A DNA stretch of 64,000 nucleotides. It comes from an uncultured Pelagibacteraceae bacterium. GTDB taxonomy: Bacteria; Pseudomonadota; Alphaproteobacteria; Pelagibacterales; Pelagibacteraceae. Under the pieces are notes generated by a model. The model saw only the letters and a list, made by a program, of their open reading frames with translations, was not told where the DNA came from and ran no database searches. The number at the start of each line of letters is the position of its first letter. Within the stretch, counting starts at the first letter, position 1. The stretch is from assembly GCA_902577075.1 (NCBI GenBank), contig CACGXV010000002.1, forward strand, positions 326,001 through 390,000, written 5' to 3'. Both the position numbers and the translations under genes were made by a program. Positions 18,788-28,199 of the stretch are shown here, one piece after another.

Positions 18788-19153
18788 ATGAGCTATGATG
18801 ATAACAATATTTTTGCAAAAATTCTAAGAAAAGAGATTCCTTGCAATAAAATTTATGAAGATGAATTTGTTTTGTCTTTTCATGATATAAATCCACAAAA
18901 GAAAATTCATGCTTTAGTTATTCCGAAAGGAAAATATATTGATCTAGATGATTTTAGCCAAAATGCTTCACCAGACGAAATGGTTGGATTAATAAAAGGT
19001 ATTAATGCTGTTGCAAAAAAATTAAATATTTCTGTTGATACAGGTAAAGGATATAGAGCCTTAGCGAATATAAGTGAGGATGGAGGACAGGAGGTGCCAC
19101 ATTTACATTTTCATTTATTTGGTGGTGAAAAAATTGGTAAAATGGTGTCGTGA
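18788..19153 (+). CDS. HIT family (Hint-like) nucleotide-binding protein
   Basis: The 121 aa protein has the complete histidine triad HLHFHLFGG at its C-terminal end, and an NPQKKIHALVIPK segment earlier. Hint-type proteins hydrolyse adenosine phosphoramidates and similar nucleotides. It lies 2 bp after mtkB and its stop overlaps the next gene's start (GTGA), so it belongs to the same transcript. The cellular substrate is unknown. Confidence 0.93.
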   Translation: MSYDDNNIFAKILRKEIPCNKIYEDEFVLSFHDINPQKKIHALVIPKGKYIDLDDFSQNASPDEMVGLIKGINAVAKKLNISVDTGKGYRALANISEDGGQEVPHLHFHLFGGEKIGKMVS

Positions 19154-19662
19154 TTGTTAGTGTAGACAGAAGTTTCTTAGAAATAAATTCAGTAAAAAAT
19201 TTAAAGCGATCAAAAAGTCCAGGATCTAATTTTAAAATAAGCGAAGTAAAACCACCTGATTTTCAATTAAATAAGTTCTTTTATAAACAAATTGGAAAAA
19301 ATCATAGATGGATAGATAGATTAGTTTGGGAAGATAAAAAATGGATTGAATATGTTGAAAATCCAAATGTAAAAACGTTTATTTTAAAGGATGATAACAA
19401 TTTGGTAGGGTATTATGAAACTATACGTAGTTTATATAATGATCACACAGAAATAGCTTATTTTGGTATTTTAGAGGAGTATTATGGAAAAAAATGTGGA
19501 GGATATTTACTTTCTGAGGCTATCAATAAATTATTTGAGGAAGGTATTTCAAGAGTTTGGCTGCACACATGTTCGTTAGACCATAAAAACGCAATAAAAA
19601 ACTATCTAGCTAGAGGTATGCAAATTTTTAAATCAGAAAAAATTAATGTAGAGGTTAGTTAA
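19150..19662 (+). CDS. GNAT family N-acetyltransferase
   Basis: The 170 aa protein shows a C-terminal GNAT fold: a strand ending in AYFGILEEYYGKKCGGYLLSEAI (the acetyl-CoA pyrophosphate loop, KKCGGY matching R/QxxGxG/A) and RVWLHTCSLDHKNAIKNYLARGM, where the conserved N-A and Y of the family are present. It starts with GTG overlapping the HIT gene stop, and its end overlaps lolA (convergent) by 8 bp. Substrate unknown. Confidence 0.85.
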   Translation: MIVSVDRSFLEINSVKNLKRSKSPGSNFKISEVKPPDFQLNKFFYKQIGKNHRWIDRLVWEDKKWIEYVENPNVKTFILKDDNNLVGYYETIRSLYNDHTEIAYFGILEEYYGKKCGGYLLSEAINKLFEEGISRVWLHTCSLDHKNAIKNYLARGMQIFKSEKINVEVS

Positions 19663-20215
19663 TATATTTTTGTATTGAAAAAAGTTTTTCTTCAACATCA
19701 ATATTAGTTTTAATATCACTTATAAAAGTCTGAACGAGATTTTGATATATATCTTTGGTTTCCCAACCAACTAAATCTAAACTTTGTTTATCGAAAAAAA
19801 CTTTTACAAAAATATTTTCATAGTCAAAGTTATACACATAATAAAATGGATATGTCTCATCCTCTTTCAAATTTTCCATTTTAGATAACAAAAATTTCTT
19901 ATCAAGAATTATATTCAAAGGTGTCTTATCTAAAGGATATCTATAATAATTTTTAATTTTGTCAGAATTGATAACCAATGATTTACCGTTTGAAACTAAT
20001 ACTTTATTATATAAGTCGTTGTATCTACATAAAATTTTTTTCGGGTATGATATAATACACTCTCCTTTTTCTATATTATTATTGTCTATCCTTTGAGTAA
20101 ATTTGAATTCTAAAGATTTAATGTTTTTAAAATGATTAATTATTTTTTGATTTGATAAACTATTTGTGGATAATGTAAAAAAAAAACATAAAACAAAAAT
20201 TAAATATTTTTTCAT
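19655..20215 (-). CDS. lolA: Outer-membrane lipoprotein carrier LolA
   Basis: LolA carries lipoproteins across the periplasm from LolCDE to the outer membrane. The 186 aa protein has a signal peptide (about residues 1-20), an NHFKNIKSLEFKFTQ segment typical of the start of the barrel, and later GECIISYPKK and LVGWETKD strands. In alphaproteobacteria lolA often follows ftsK, and here its start overlaps the ftsK stop by 4 bp, which supports the call in a low-identity family. Confidence 0.85.
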   Translation of the reverse strand: MKKYLIFVLCFFFTLSTNSLSNQKIINHFKNIKSLEFKFTQRIDNNNIEKGECIISYPKKILCRYNDLYNKVLVSNGKSLVINSDKIKNYYRYPLDKTPLNIILDKKFLLSKMENLKEDETYPFYYVYNFDYENIFVKVFFDKQSLDLVGWETKDIYQNLVQTFISDIKTNIDVEEKLFSIQKYIN

Positions 20216-22299
20216 TTAAGAACTTCTCTTTTCCCTACATGATTTGCAGAACTAACTTCTCCATTTGCTTCCATTTGATCTATTATTCTGGCAGCTCTGT
20301 TATATCCAATTTGTAATTTTCTTTGTAAAAAAGATGTTGAGGCTTTTTTCTCAGATTTAATAATTTTTAATGCAGCATTGTATAATTCATCAAGATTCTC
20401 ATTATCATTTACCTCAGAAGCTCTTTCCTTTTCATCTGCAAAATTAAGAATTTCGTCAACATAATCTGGTTCTGCTTGATTTCTAAGAAAATTATTGATT
20501 TTCTCAATTTCTTCCTCTGAAACAAATGGTGCATGAATTCTTGTCATTCTATTTGCTGATGTCATGTAAAGCATATCTCCTTTGCCTAGTAATTGCTCAG
20601 CACCTTGTTCACCAAGAATTGTTCTACTGTCTATTTTAGATGTAACTTGAAAAGATATCCTAGTAGGAAAGTTAGCTTTTATTGTCCCTGTTATTACATC
20701 AACACTCGGTCTCTGTGTTGCCATTATAATATGTATCCCTGCAGCTCTTGCCATCTGTGAAAGTTTTTGAATATAATTTTCTATATCTTTACCTGCTACG
20801 AGCATCAAATCTGACATTTCATCTACGATTACAACAATATAAGGCATAGAAATCTTGTGTTTTTCGTTATACCCATCAATATTCCTCACTCCTACTTTAG
20901 TCATTAGTTTGTATCGATTTTCCATTTCCTTAACAACCCAACCCAAAACAGAGGCAGCTTTTTTTGCTTCAGTAATCACTGGACATAACAGATGAGGTAT
21001 ACCCTCGTAAGTTGATAGCTCAAGCATCTTAGGATCAATTAAAATAAATTTACATTTTTCAGGAGAGTGTTTGTATAAAAGTGATAAAATGATTGTGTTG
21101 ATACAAACCGATTTACCTGACCCAGTGGTTCCTGCAATAAGTAAATGAGGCATACTGCTCAAATCACCAATGATTGGTAAGCCTGAAATACTTTTACCTA
21201 ACGCAATAGGTAACTTAACATCTTTTTTTCTAAAACCATTATCAGAAATTATTTCACTTAAGAAAACATTTTCTCTTTGCGGTTTGGGTAATTCTATCCC
21301 GATAGTATTGCTTCCTGGTATTGTAGCTATTCTTGCAGATTCTGAACTAGTATTCCTAGCGATGTCTTCAGAAAGATTAATTATTTTTGATACTTTCACA
21401 CCAGGAGCAGGCTCAAATTCATATAATGTGACCACAGGTCCATTACTAACCTTTTTAATTTCTCCTTCTACCCCAAAATCTAATAGAATTTTTTCTAAAA
21501 CTTTTTCATCGATCTTATTTTCTGATGAATTTTTGTCTTTTTTTGTTGGAGCTTTTAAAAAACTTAACGCAGGCAATTTATATTTAATAGGCAATTTGTT
21601 GTTTGTTAACATATCTTTGTCAAACGAAAAATTTTCTTGAATTCTAGTTTCATTATTTAAATAGTCAGTTTCACTTTTCATATTTTCTTTAAAATCGCTC
21701 GCCAGACTTTTTGGCGACTCCTTCTTTGCTTTAGAAAAAATTGCTAAAATAATCTTAAGATATTTTAACTTAAATTTAATACTCAAAAGAAAAACTGAAA
21801 TTATTAAAATTATTAAAATTGTATAACTAATTTTATGATTAAAATTAATCAAATTTATTAAAAAAGTCTCTTCAAATAAATTACCTACAAACCCATTATT
21901 ACCATTAATTGTTAACCAATATGCATTTGTATGAAAAACTGTAAAAAATAAAGTACCCAAGATTGAATACAAAATTATAAAAAACGAACATTCAAGAATT
22001 TGTGAAATTTTTTTATCTATTATTGTTTTTAAGGATATAAAGAAAAATGAAATTGGTATTAATAATGAGATTAAACCGATAGATTGATAAAAAAAGTCAG
22101 AAATATAACTACCTCTTATCCCAAGGATATTTTTTATTTCAGCATTATCAGGAAAAATAAAGTTCGGATCTTCTGGTGAGTAACTTATAAGTGATATTAG
22201 AAGCAATATTGATGAACAAAGTAAAGTTAAGCCTATAAGCTCAGATATACGGTTGAGGAGAAAATTTGTTGTTTTATCAAAGAAATTTTTAATTCTCAT
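20212..22299 (-). CDS. ftsK: DNA translocase FtsK
   Basis: FtsK pumps chromosome ends toward dif during division. The 695 aa protein has about four N-terminal membrane segments (residues 20-190), a short linker, the translocase motor with Walker A GTTGSGKS and Walker B YIVVIVDEMSDLM, the ATQRPSVDVITG segment, and a C-terminal winged-helix gamma domain (LQRKLQIGYNRAARIIDQME) that reads KOPS sites. The linker is short compared with E. coli, as in small genomes. Confidence 0.97.
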   Translation of the reverse strand: MRIKNFFDKTTNFLLNRISELIGLTLLCSSILLLISLISYSPEDPNFIFPDNAEIKNILGIRGSYISDFFYQSIGLISLLIPISFFFISLKTIIDKKISQILECSFFIILYSILGTLFFTVFHTNAYWLTINGNNGFVGNLFEETFLINLINFNHKISYTILIILIISVFLLSIKFKLKYLKIILAIFSKAKKESPKSLASDFKENMKSETDYLNNETRIQENFSFDKDMLTNNKLPIKYKLPALSFLKAPTKKDKNSSENKIDEKVLEKILLDFGVEGEIKKVSNGPVVTLYEFEPAPGVKVSKIINLSEDIARNTSSESARIATIPGSNTIGIELPKPQRENVFLSEIISDNGFRKKDVKLPIALGKSISGLPIIGDLSSMPHLLIAGTTGSGKSVCINTIILSLLYKHSPEKCKFILIDPKMLELSTYEGIPHLLCPVITEAKKAASVLGWVVKEMENRYKLMTKVGVRNIDGYNEKHKISMPYIVVIVDEMSDLMLVAGKDIENYIQKLSQMARAAGIHIIMATQRPSVDVITGTIKANFPTRISFQVTSKIDSRTILGEQGAEQLLGKGDMLYMTSANRMTRIHAPFVSEEEIEKINNFLRNQAEPDYVDEILNFADEKERASEVNDNENLDELYNAALKIIKSEKKASTSFLQRKLQIGYNRAARIIDQMEANGEVSSANHVGKREVLK

Positions 22300-22362
22300 T
22301 TTGTTTTTAATGATTTGTCACTTTGTATCATTTAATTTTTGTTGATAAAATTAAATAATATT

Positions 22363-23424
22363 ATGAATATTTGCCTTTTAGGAAACAATTTAACTAATCT
22401 AGTTTTAGCAAACATCTTACTTAAGAAAAATATCAATATCGATATTATTTCAAAAACTCCAAAACCAGCTTTTAAAAATACTATAAGAACAATTGCTATT
22501 TCAAATGAAAATTTTAAATTTCTTAAAAACAACATTAATGGTTTTAATAGCTTAGGGTGGCCAACAGCAAAAATAAAAATCTATTCTGATAAGAATAAAT
22601 TTTCCGAATTATTTGAGTTTAAAAACGGAAATGAAAATAATTTTTTTTTGTTAAAATATAATGAGATATATAATTTAGTAAAAAAAAATAAATCAATAAA
22701 TTTTAAAAAATCTGAATATTATAATTTTGATACTTTAAAAAAAAGTAATTATGATCTTATAATAAATTCTGAGCAGGACAACCCAATAACTAAGAAACAT
22801 TTTAAAAGCAAAATAATTCAAGATTACAAAACCTTGTCTCACACAGCTATAATAAATCATAAAAAAATTTATAATAAGGTTGCTATTCAAATTTTTACAA
22901 ATAAAGGACCTCTAGCATTTCTTCCATTATCGAATAAGCAGACGTCAATCGTATTCTCAAATAATTCAACAAATTTTATTGATAAGAAAAAACTTTTGCA
23001 AATAATAAATAAATACAACAATAAATATAATATTAATAAAATTAGTGAAGTTGAGTCTTTTAAAATTAAATTCTTAGTATTAAGAAAATATATTTATAAA
23101 AATATTTTATCATTTGGAGATTTAATACATAGAGTTCATCCTTTGGCTGGACAAGGTTTCAATATGACCATTAGGGATATTAAATCTTTATCTAAAATTT
23201 TAGATGATAATATTAAAATTGGAATAAATGATGGTGAAATAATTGCTCAAAAATTCCAAGAAAGTAACAAACATCTAAATTTTATATATGGATTAGGAAT
23301 TGATAGTATAAATTCTTTCTTCAAACTTGATAATAAATTGGATAATAAAATATCGGAACCTTTATTTAAAATATTAAAAGGAAATAAATTCTTGAATAAA
23401 TATGCTACATTCTTATCAAATTAA
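22363..23424 (+). CDS. UbiH/COQ6-like FAD monooxygenase, degenerate N-terminus
   Basis: The C-terminal FAD motif of ubiquinone hydroxylases is clear: FGDLIHRVHPLAGQGFNMTIRD. The N-terminus has the right position and hydrophobic pattern for the Rossmann strand, but the GxGxxG loop reads GNNLTN, and the central DG motif is not visible. At 353 aa it is shorter than the usual 380-400. It is probably a fast-evolving ubiquinone-ring hydroxylase; loss of function or a changed role is possible. The ATG at 22363 is preferred over an in-frame TTG at 22339. Confidence 0.7.
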   Translation: MNICLLGNNLTNLVLANILLKKNINIDIISKTPKPAFKNTIRTIAISNENFKFLKNNINGFNSLGWPTAKIKIYSDKNKFSELFEFKNGNENNFFLLKYNEIYNLVKKNKSINFKKSEYYNFDTLKKSNYDLIINSEQDNPITKKHFKSKIIQDYKTLSHTAIINHKKIYNKVAIQIFTNKGPLAFLPLSNKQTSIVFSNNSTNFIDKKKLLQIINKYNNKYNINKISEVESFKIKFLVLRKYIYKNILSFGDLIHRVHPLAGQGFNMTIRDIKSLSKILDDNIKIGINDGEIIAQKFQESNKHLNFIYGLGIDSINSFFKLDNKLDNKISEPLFKILKGNKFLNKYATFLSN

Positions 23425-23440
23425 AGTTAAAGCAAACTAT

Positions 23441-24082
23441 TTACTGTAAAGTTTTATTGTTAAAATTATCAAGAATATACGTATTTAAAATTTCCTCTAA
23501 CTTTTCTTTTCTAATATTTAAATTTTTACTCTCAAGCAGAACTTGTTTTTCTTCTAATGAAAAAGGAGAAGCCATAGATAGAGTATTTATAGTTTGATCT
23601 AAACTTTGTTTCTCGATTTCCTTCCAATTAATTTCATATCCTTGCTTTTTGAAAAGACTTTTAAGATTTTGAAATATCAATTTCAAATCTGAAAATTGTA
23701 TTGCCTCATTTTTTTCAACCAAATCACCGGAAAATTCCTCGTATTTTACTTCACATTCTCTGTATAAATTATCATTATTTATTTCATCAACTATTTTAAA
23801 TCTACATACCCCATTTATAATTATTAGATATCTACCGTCATCTGTCTCATTAAAACTCGTTATTTTGCCTGCACATCCGATGCTGTGCAAATCAGGTTTC
23901 TTTAGTTCGCCAGTTTTCTTAGGTTGTATCATTCCTATCATACGGTTAGATTTCATACTATTGTCAATCATTTGTATATACCGAGGCTCAAATATATTTA
24001 AGGGGACAGTTGTACGAGGAAAAATTATAAAATTCGATAATGGAAAAACAGGTAAAATTTTGGGAAGATCTTCTTTTTTCAT
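23441..24082 (-). CDS. Lon N-terminal (substrate-binding) domain protein
   Basis: This is a stand-alone Lon N-domain without ATPase or protease parts. The start LPVFPLSNFIIFPRTTVPLNIFEPRY is typical of the family (given here in abbreviated form: PVFPL, then PLNIFEPRY), followed by IGMIQPK and GCAGKITSFNETDDGRYLI. Such proteins are common in alphaproteobacteria and of unknown role. The ATG at 24082 fits the domain start; an in-frame TTG at 24118 would run into the divergent TPR gene. Confidence 0.88.
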   Translation of the reverse strand: MKKEDLPKILPVFPLSNFIIFPRTTVPLNIFEPRYIQMIDNSMKSNRMIGMIQPKKTGELKKPDLHSIGCAGKITSFNETDDGRYLIIINGVCRFKIVDEINNDNLYRECEVKYEEFSGDLVEKNEAIQFSDLKLIFQNLKSLFKKQGYEINWKEIEKQSLDQTINTLSMASPFSLEEKQVLLESKNLNIRKEKLEEILNTYILDNFNNKTLQ

Positions 24083-24108
24083 ATAATTTAAATTATAACA
24101 TCTAATAA

Positions 24109-24864
24109 ATGAATTCAAATAATTTAGAAAAACAAAAAGAAAAAATATTAAATTCTTTTAAAAAAAATAACTTTAAAGAAGTGATTTCTGAGGGAAAAAA
24201 GTTGTTAATAGAGAGACAAAATGATGCACAATTAATATATGCACTTGGATTGTCATCAATTAACCTTCAAGATTTTATTGAAGCAGAAAATTTTTTTCAA
24301 AAACTTATATCCCTTAATAAAAATGCTGAACACTTATATACTTTAGGTAACATACAAAAAAAACTTAAAAAATTTGAGGATGCAATTGTTTCATTTGAAG
24401 AAGCTATTAAACTAAATCAAAATTTTTCTGAAGCATATAATAACTTAGGTAGTACACTAAAATCCCTGGGCAAACATGAGGAGGCAATAATTAATTATAA
24501 AAAAGCTATAAAAGCAAAAGAAAATAATTTGGAAGCAAATTATAATCTTGCAAGTCTATACTTTTATTTAGAAGATTATATTGAGGCATCAAATTATTAT
24601 AAAAATGTAATTAATATTGATTCAAAACATGAAGAAATATGTGAAAATTTTGCAATATGTTTATTTAAGACCGGTAGAAAAAAAGAATTAAAAGACTTTG
24701 TTTTAAAAATAATCTCCAAATATTCAGTTAATAGGACTTTAAATAATTTATTAGGTCAATCATTGTTAGCTTTAAATTTTCACAAAGAGGGTTTATCTTA
24801 CATTAAAAAAGGTGCAGGTTTTTTGCAATTGAATGAAAGTGGAACTGAATTATTAAATGAATAG
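24109..24864 (+). CDS. TPR repeat protein
   Basis: The 251 aa protein consists almost only of tetratricopeptide repeats, for example around residues 78-145 (EEAIKLNQNFSEAYNNLG, then KAIKAKENNLEANYNLA). No signal peptide or catalytic domain is seen. It overlaps the 2OG oxygenase gene by 8 bp. Its repeats are like the N-terminal half of the TPR-sulfotransferase at 25487, so the two probably share origin. A scaffold role for a modifying enzyme is a guess. Confidence 0.85.
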   Translation: MNSNNLEKQKEKILNSFKKNNFKEVISEGKKLLIERQNDAQLIYALGLSSINLQDFIEAENFFQKLISLNKNAEHLYTLGNIQKKLKKFEDAIVSFEEAIKLNQNFSEAYNNLGSTLKSLGKHEEAIINYKKAIKAKENNLEANYNLASLYFYLEDYIEASNYYKNVINIDSKHEEICENFAICLFKTGRKKELKDFVLKIISKYSVNRTLNNLLGQSLLALNFHKEGLSYIKKGAGFLQLNESGTELLNE

Positions 24865-25453
24865 AATTGATATAAAAAGTGAAAAATCTCCAAACTTTAT
24901 AGGTTGTTGGTATCTTCAAGATAAAAATATCAGTAAAAAAATAATTGATTTTTTTGAAAAAAATAAGAATTTACAAAAAAAAGGTTCAACAGCTAAGGGT
25001 ATTGATGAAAGTAGAAAAAAATCTACTGATATTACAATTAGTCCTAATAAATTATCAGATCCTAAATATAAAATTTTCCAAGATTATTTTTCCGAACTTC
25101 AAAAATGTTTTATGGACTATAGGGAGCAATGGCCCTTTGTGAAACAATTCCTAACAAAAGTTAATATCGGACCTTTTAACGTTCAAAAATATTTTCCAGG
25201 AGATCATTTTGCAGCACTACATTCTGAGAGGACAGGTTTATCTACATTACACAGAATTTTTGCATTCATGACTTATTTAAATGATGTGGATGACGGTGGC
25301 ACAACTGATTTTGATCATTATGGATTAAAAATAAAGCCTGAAAGTAATAAAACATTGATATGGCCTGCCGAGTGGACTCATGCGCACACCGGGTCAGTTC
25401 TAAAGAGCGGAACCAAATACATAATTACAGGTTGGTTTGATTTTGCTTCATAA
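24857..25453 (+). CDS. 2-oxoglutarate/Fe(II) oxygenase (prolyl-4-hydroxylase type)
   Basis: The 198 aa protein has a C-terminal 2OG-Fe(II) fold: VQKYFPGDHFAALHSE, MTYLNDVDDGGTTDF, a distal histidine in WTHAHTG, and KYIITGWFDF with the 2OG-binding lysine. The iron facial triad would be H-x-E...H, with Glu in place of the usual Asp, a variant known in some members. It is coupled to the TPR gene upstream and lies 33 bp before the TPR-sulfotransferase, so a role in modifying a peptide or a surface compound is likely but unproven. Confidence 0.82.
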   Translation: MNRIDIKSEKSPNFIGCWYLQDKNISKKIIDFFEKNKNLQKKGSTAKGIDESRKKSTDITISPNKLSDPKYKIFQDYFSELQKCFMDYREQWPFVKQFLTKVNIGPFNVQKYFPGDHFAALHSERTGLSTLHRIFAFMTYLNDVDDGGTTDFDHYGLKIKPESNKTLIWPAEWTHAHTGSVLKSGTKYIITGWFDFAS

Positions 25454-25486
25454 ATCAATAATTTGAATGTTTATATCTTTTAAATA

Positions 25487-27127
25487 ATGATTTTGAATAC
25501 TTTTTTAGATAATAAAAAGATTGTTTTAGATTATTTTAAGAAACATCAATTTGAAAAAGTAATAAAATTTGGAAAAAAATTATTAAAAAAAAACAGAGAT
25601 ATTCAATTATATTATGTTTTAGGCATTAGCTATTTTAGCTTGAAAAAATATGGTGATGCAGAAAACAATTTTAAATATGTAGTAGAAACACGACCTTCTG
25701 CTGAGAATTATTTTATTTATGGCAATATTCTTAAAAAAACACAAAACCTTAAAGAAGCTGCAAAGTCATTTGAACAAGCTATTAAACTGAAATCAGATTA
25801 TTCCGATGCTTTTAATAATTTAGGAAATATACAAAAAAGATTAGGTTTAACTAAGGAGGCAATTAAAAATTATCAAAAAGCTATTGAAACAAGAAAAAAT
25901 AATCTTGAAGCATATTTTAATCTAGCTCATTTGTATAACGAGGAAAAAAAATTTGATGATTTAAAAAATATACTTTTAAGCATTCTAAAATTTGACAAGA
26001 ACAATACTACAGCATTAAATGATTTGGGGTATTTAAATTTAATAATTGGAAATATTGAAGAAGGAAGAAAACAATTCCAAAAAGTACTCGATATTGATGA
26101 TAAACATATTAGAGCTTATAAAAATTATTTTTTAATTACTAAAGTCAATAATGAAAATAAATATTTTAAAAAATTAAATAAATTAGATTTGTCAAATATA
26201 AATGATGAAGATAAAATATTTGCATATACTAGTCTTAGTAAGTGTTATTTTGATTTAAACAATTCACAGTTAGCTTTAAAATATTTAGATACTTCCAATA
26301 AATTGAAAAAAATAAAATCAAACTTTAGTATTGATAAAGAAAAAATTTTTTTTAAAGAACTAAAAAACTTTTGTAAAGAAAAACTCCTTGAGACTATTTC
26401 TCACGAAGATCAACTAAGTTTTACTCCTATTTTTATTCTTGGAATGCCTAGATCTGGAACAACTCTTCTAGAACAAGTCTTATCTTCCCATTCAAATATT
26501 TATGGAGCTGGAGAACTTAATTATTTACCAAAAATCATAGATAAATTTAAATTAGACACCATACAAAATTTTGAAAGTTTTATTAAAACCATAAGATTTG
26601 AGTATCATGAAAAAGTAGAACAATTAAGTAATAGCAACTTTATTATCGATAAATTACCCATGAATTTTAGATGGATTGGTTTTATTGTTAAGGCTTTTCC
26701 AGAGGCAAAAATAATACATATTCAAAGAAATCCAATGGCTGTTTGTTGGTCGAATTATAAAATAAATTTCCCAGATCCTGGTATGGATTTCTCTCTCAGT
26801 CAGGAAGATACAGCAAAATATTATATATTTTATGATGACCTGATGAAATTTTGGTCAAATAATATTAAAAATAAGATTATCCATATAAAGTACGAAAATT
26901 TTGTCAATGATTTTGAAAATGAAACTAACAACTTAATTAAAGAAATTGGGATTAAGTGGGAAGAAAATATAAAAAATTACAATAAAAACAAAAGACCAGT
27001 GCAAACTGCTTCTCTCTTACAAGTGAGAGAAAAAATAAAAAAAAATACCTCTGAAGAATGGAAAAAATATAAAGATTATTTAAAAACTATGGAAGAAACT
27101 CTTCAAAGTGGAAAAATAAATTATTAA
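25487..27127 (+). CDS. TPR-sulfotransferase fusion protein
   Basis: The 546 aa protein has about six to eight TPRs in residues 1-250 and a sulfotransferase domain in residues 310-540. The latter has the 5'-phosphosulfate loop FILGMPRSGTTLLEQ and the 3'-phosphate motif IHIQRNPMAVCWSNY. TPR-sulfotransferases of this kind are frequent in marine bacteria; their acceptors are mostly unknown. The gene is preceded by the TPR and 2OG oxygenase genes on the same strand and converges on the VTC gene. Confidence 0.9.
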   Translation: MILNTFLDNKKIVLDYFKKHQFEKVIKFGKKLLKKNRDIQLYYVLGISYFSLKKYGDAENNFKYVVETRPSAENYFIYGNILKKTQNLKEAAKSFEQAIKLKSDYSDAFNNLGNIQKRLGLTKEAIKNYQKAIETRKNNLEAYFNLAHLYNEEKKFDDLKNILLSILKFDKNNTTALNDLGYLNLIIGNIEEGRKQFQKVLDIDDKHIRAYKNYFLITKVNNENKYFKKLNKLDLSNINDEDKIFAYTSLSKCYFDLNNSQLALKYLDTSNKLKKIKSNFSIDKEKIFFKELKNFCKEKLLETISHEDQLSFTPIFILGMPRSGTTLLEQVLSSHSNIYGAGELNYLPKIIDKFKLDTIQNFESFIKTIRFEYHEKVEQLSNSNFIIDKLPMNFRWIGFIVKAFPEAKIIHIQRNPMAVCWSNYKINFPDPGMDFSLSQEDTAKYYIFYDDLMKFWSNNIKNKIIHIKYENFVNDFENETNNLIKEIGIKWEENIKNYNKNKRPVQTASLLQVREKIKKNTSEEWKKYKDYLKTMEETLQSGKINY

Positions 27128-27132
27128 CTATT

Positions 27133-27645
27133 TTACTTAGCTAATTTGCTAGTATGCAATAAACCTCTGCAATATTTGGAAAATCTTGACGTAGGATATT
27201 GGAATATTTTTTCAATATAATCATCTGATAAATCACTAGGTGTTTTTATTTCCATCACACACATATTATCATGATATATAGGTTTAATAATATGATTTAA
27301 ATTATTGTAAGTAATATTTCTGTCAAATGTAATTCTTACATTGCGAAATAAAAAATACTCTCTTTCATATTGAATTATAAGTGACGGAAATAAATTCCCA
27401 TATTGTTGATCAAAAATACTAATGTCATCTAAATTATGAGAAAAATTAAATGGCTCTTTAATCTTGTAACGACCTTCAACTGAAGAAATTTTTATCTTTT
27501 TTGTGTAAGCTTTTATATTTTTATACCATCTTATTCTTATTTTTTTTCTTGGCAAAACACCCTCTTCTGAGTCTTTAAAAAGCTGAAAATTTTTTGTATC
27601 AAAATATAAACTATTAATTATTCTTTGAGGATATAAAGTTGTCAT
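27133..27645 (-). CDS. VTC domain protein, N-terminally short
   Basis: VTC domains are triphosphate-tunnel folds that make polyphosphate in yeast and act with DUF4956 proteins in bacteria. Conserved parts seen: INSLYFDTKNF, KIRIRWY, ITFDRNI, VMEIK and FSKYCRG, all basic or acidic tunnel strands. At 170 aa it lacks about 30 or more residues before the YFDT strand that family members normally have. In its frame a stop lies 24 bases upstream of the ATG, so no longer start exists. It may be truncated or inactive. Confidence 0.72.
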   Translation of the reverse strand: MTTLYPQRIINSLYFDTKNFQLFKDSEEGVLPRKKIRIRWYKNIKAYTKKIKISSVEGRYKIKEPFNFSHNLDDISIFDQQYGNLFPSLIIQYEREYFLFRNVRITFDRNITYNNLNHIIKPIYHDNMCVMEIKTPSDLSDDYIEKIFQYPTSRFSKYCRGLLHTSKLAK

Positions 27646-27652
27646 ACCACTA

Positions 27653-27985
27653 TCATAAAATTTTGCTTAAGTAATTGATAATTACTAAAAGAAAACTTGT
27701 GAAAATAATTGATAAACTCAAAAAAATAAGCCATTTAATATGAACAGATGCTGCTATACCCATAGTAATAGCTGCAAAATAAACTGTGAGCTCTAATGGT
27801 GAGCGGACAGGGTTTCTAAATCTTACTATCGATAAAGCTCCTACCATTCCGATAGAAAGTGCTATGTTACCCGAAATAACATTTGTAATGACATAGGTTA
27901 TAATTGGAAGCAAAATTAATGTAGAAGTGTGCGCTGTTGTTTTGATCCAATGTTGACCTACTAATTGTAAAAAAAATCTGATCAA
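27653..27985 (-). CDS. DUF4956 family membrane protein, short
   Basis: The 110 aa protein has about three or four membrane segments and the family hallmark GALSIVRFRNPVRSPLEL. DUF4956 proteins are often encoded next to VTC domain proteins and are thought to form a membrane partner for them. Here it precedes the VTC gene by 7 bp on the minus strand. The start is TTG at 27985. It is short for the family (I would expect well above 110 aa), in line with the truncation of its partner. Confidence 0.75.
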   Translation of the reverse strand: MIRFFLQLVGQHWIKTTAHTSTLILLPIITYVITNVISGNIALSIGMVGALSIVRFRNPVRSPLELTVYFAAITMGIAASVHIKWLIFLSLSIIFTSFLLVIINYLSKIL

Positions 27986-28157
27986 GAGTGAGTTGTTATT
28001 AAAAGTCCAACAACAACAAACTTATCGTAATTACTTAAAAACAGATTATACATTACCAATATATTTAATATAAGGTGTATACTAAAAATTGATTTTTGTT
28101 AATTAATATCAATCTGTTAATTTAGATTTTGGCTATTCTGTTAGGTATAAATCTATA

Positions 28158-28186
28158 TTGAAATTATAAATTATGATAATTATAAT
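28158..28186 (+). promoter_or_regulatory. Sigma-70 promoter of tRNA-Gly
   Basis: TTGAAA (28158-28163) and TATAAT (28181-28186) are 17 bases apart and end 13 bases before the tRNA, an ideal consensus promoter. The remainder of the 214 bp gap between the DUF4956 gene and the tRNA (27986-28199) is AT-rich and shows nothing else I can name. Confidence 0.7.
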
Positions 28187-28199
28187 AGTCAAAATTTAA

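Noticed and set aside
21170-21640. Plus-strand 156-codon frame opposite ftsK
   Set aside because: ftsK is certain on the opposite strand; the frame shows reverse-shadow composition only.
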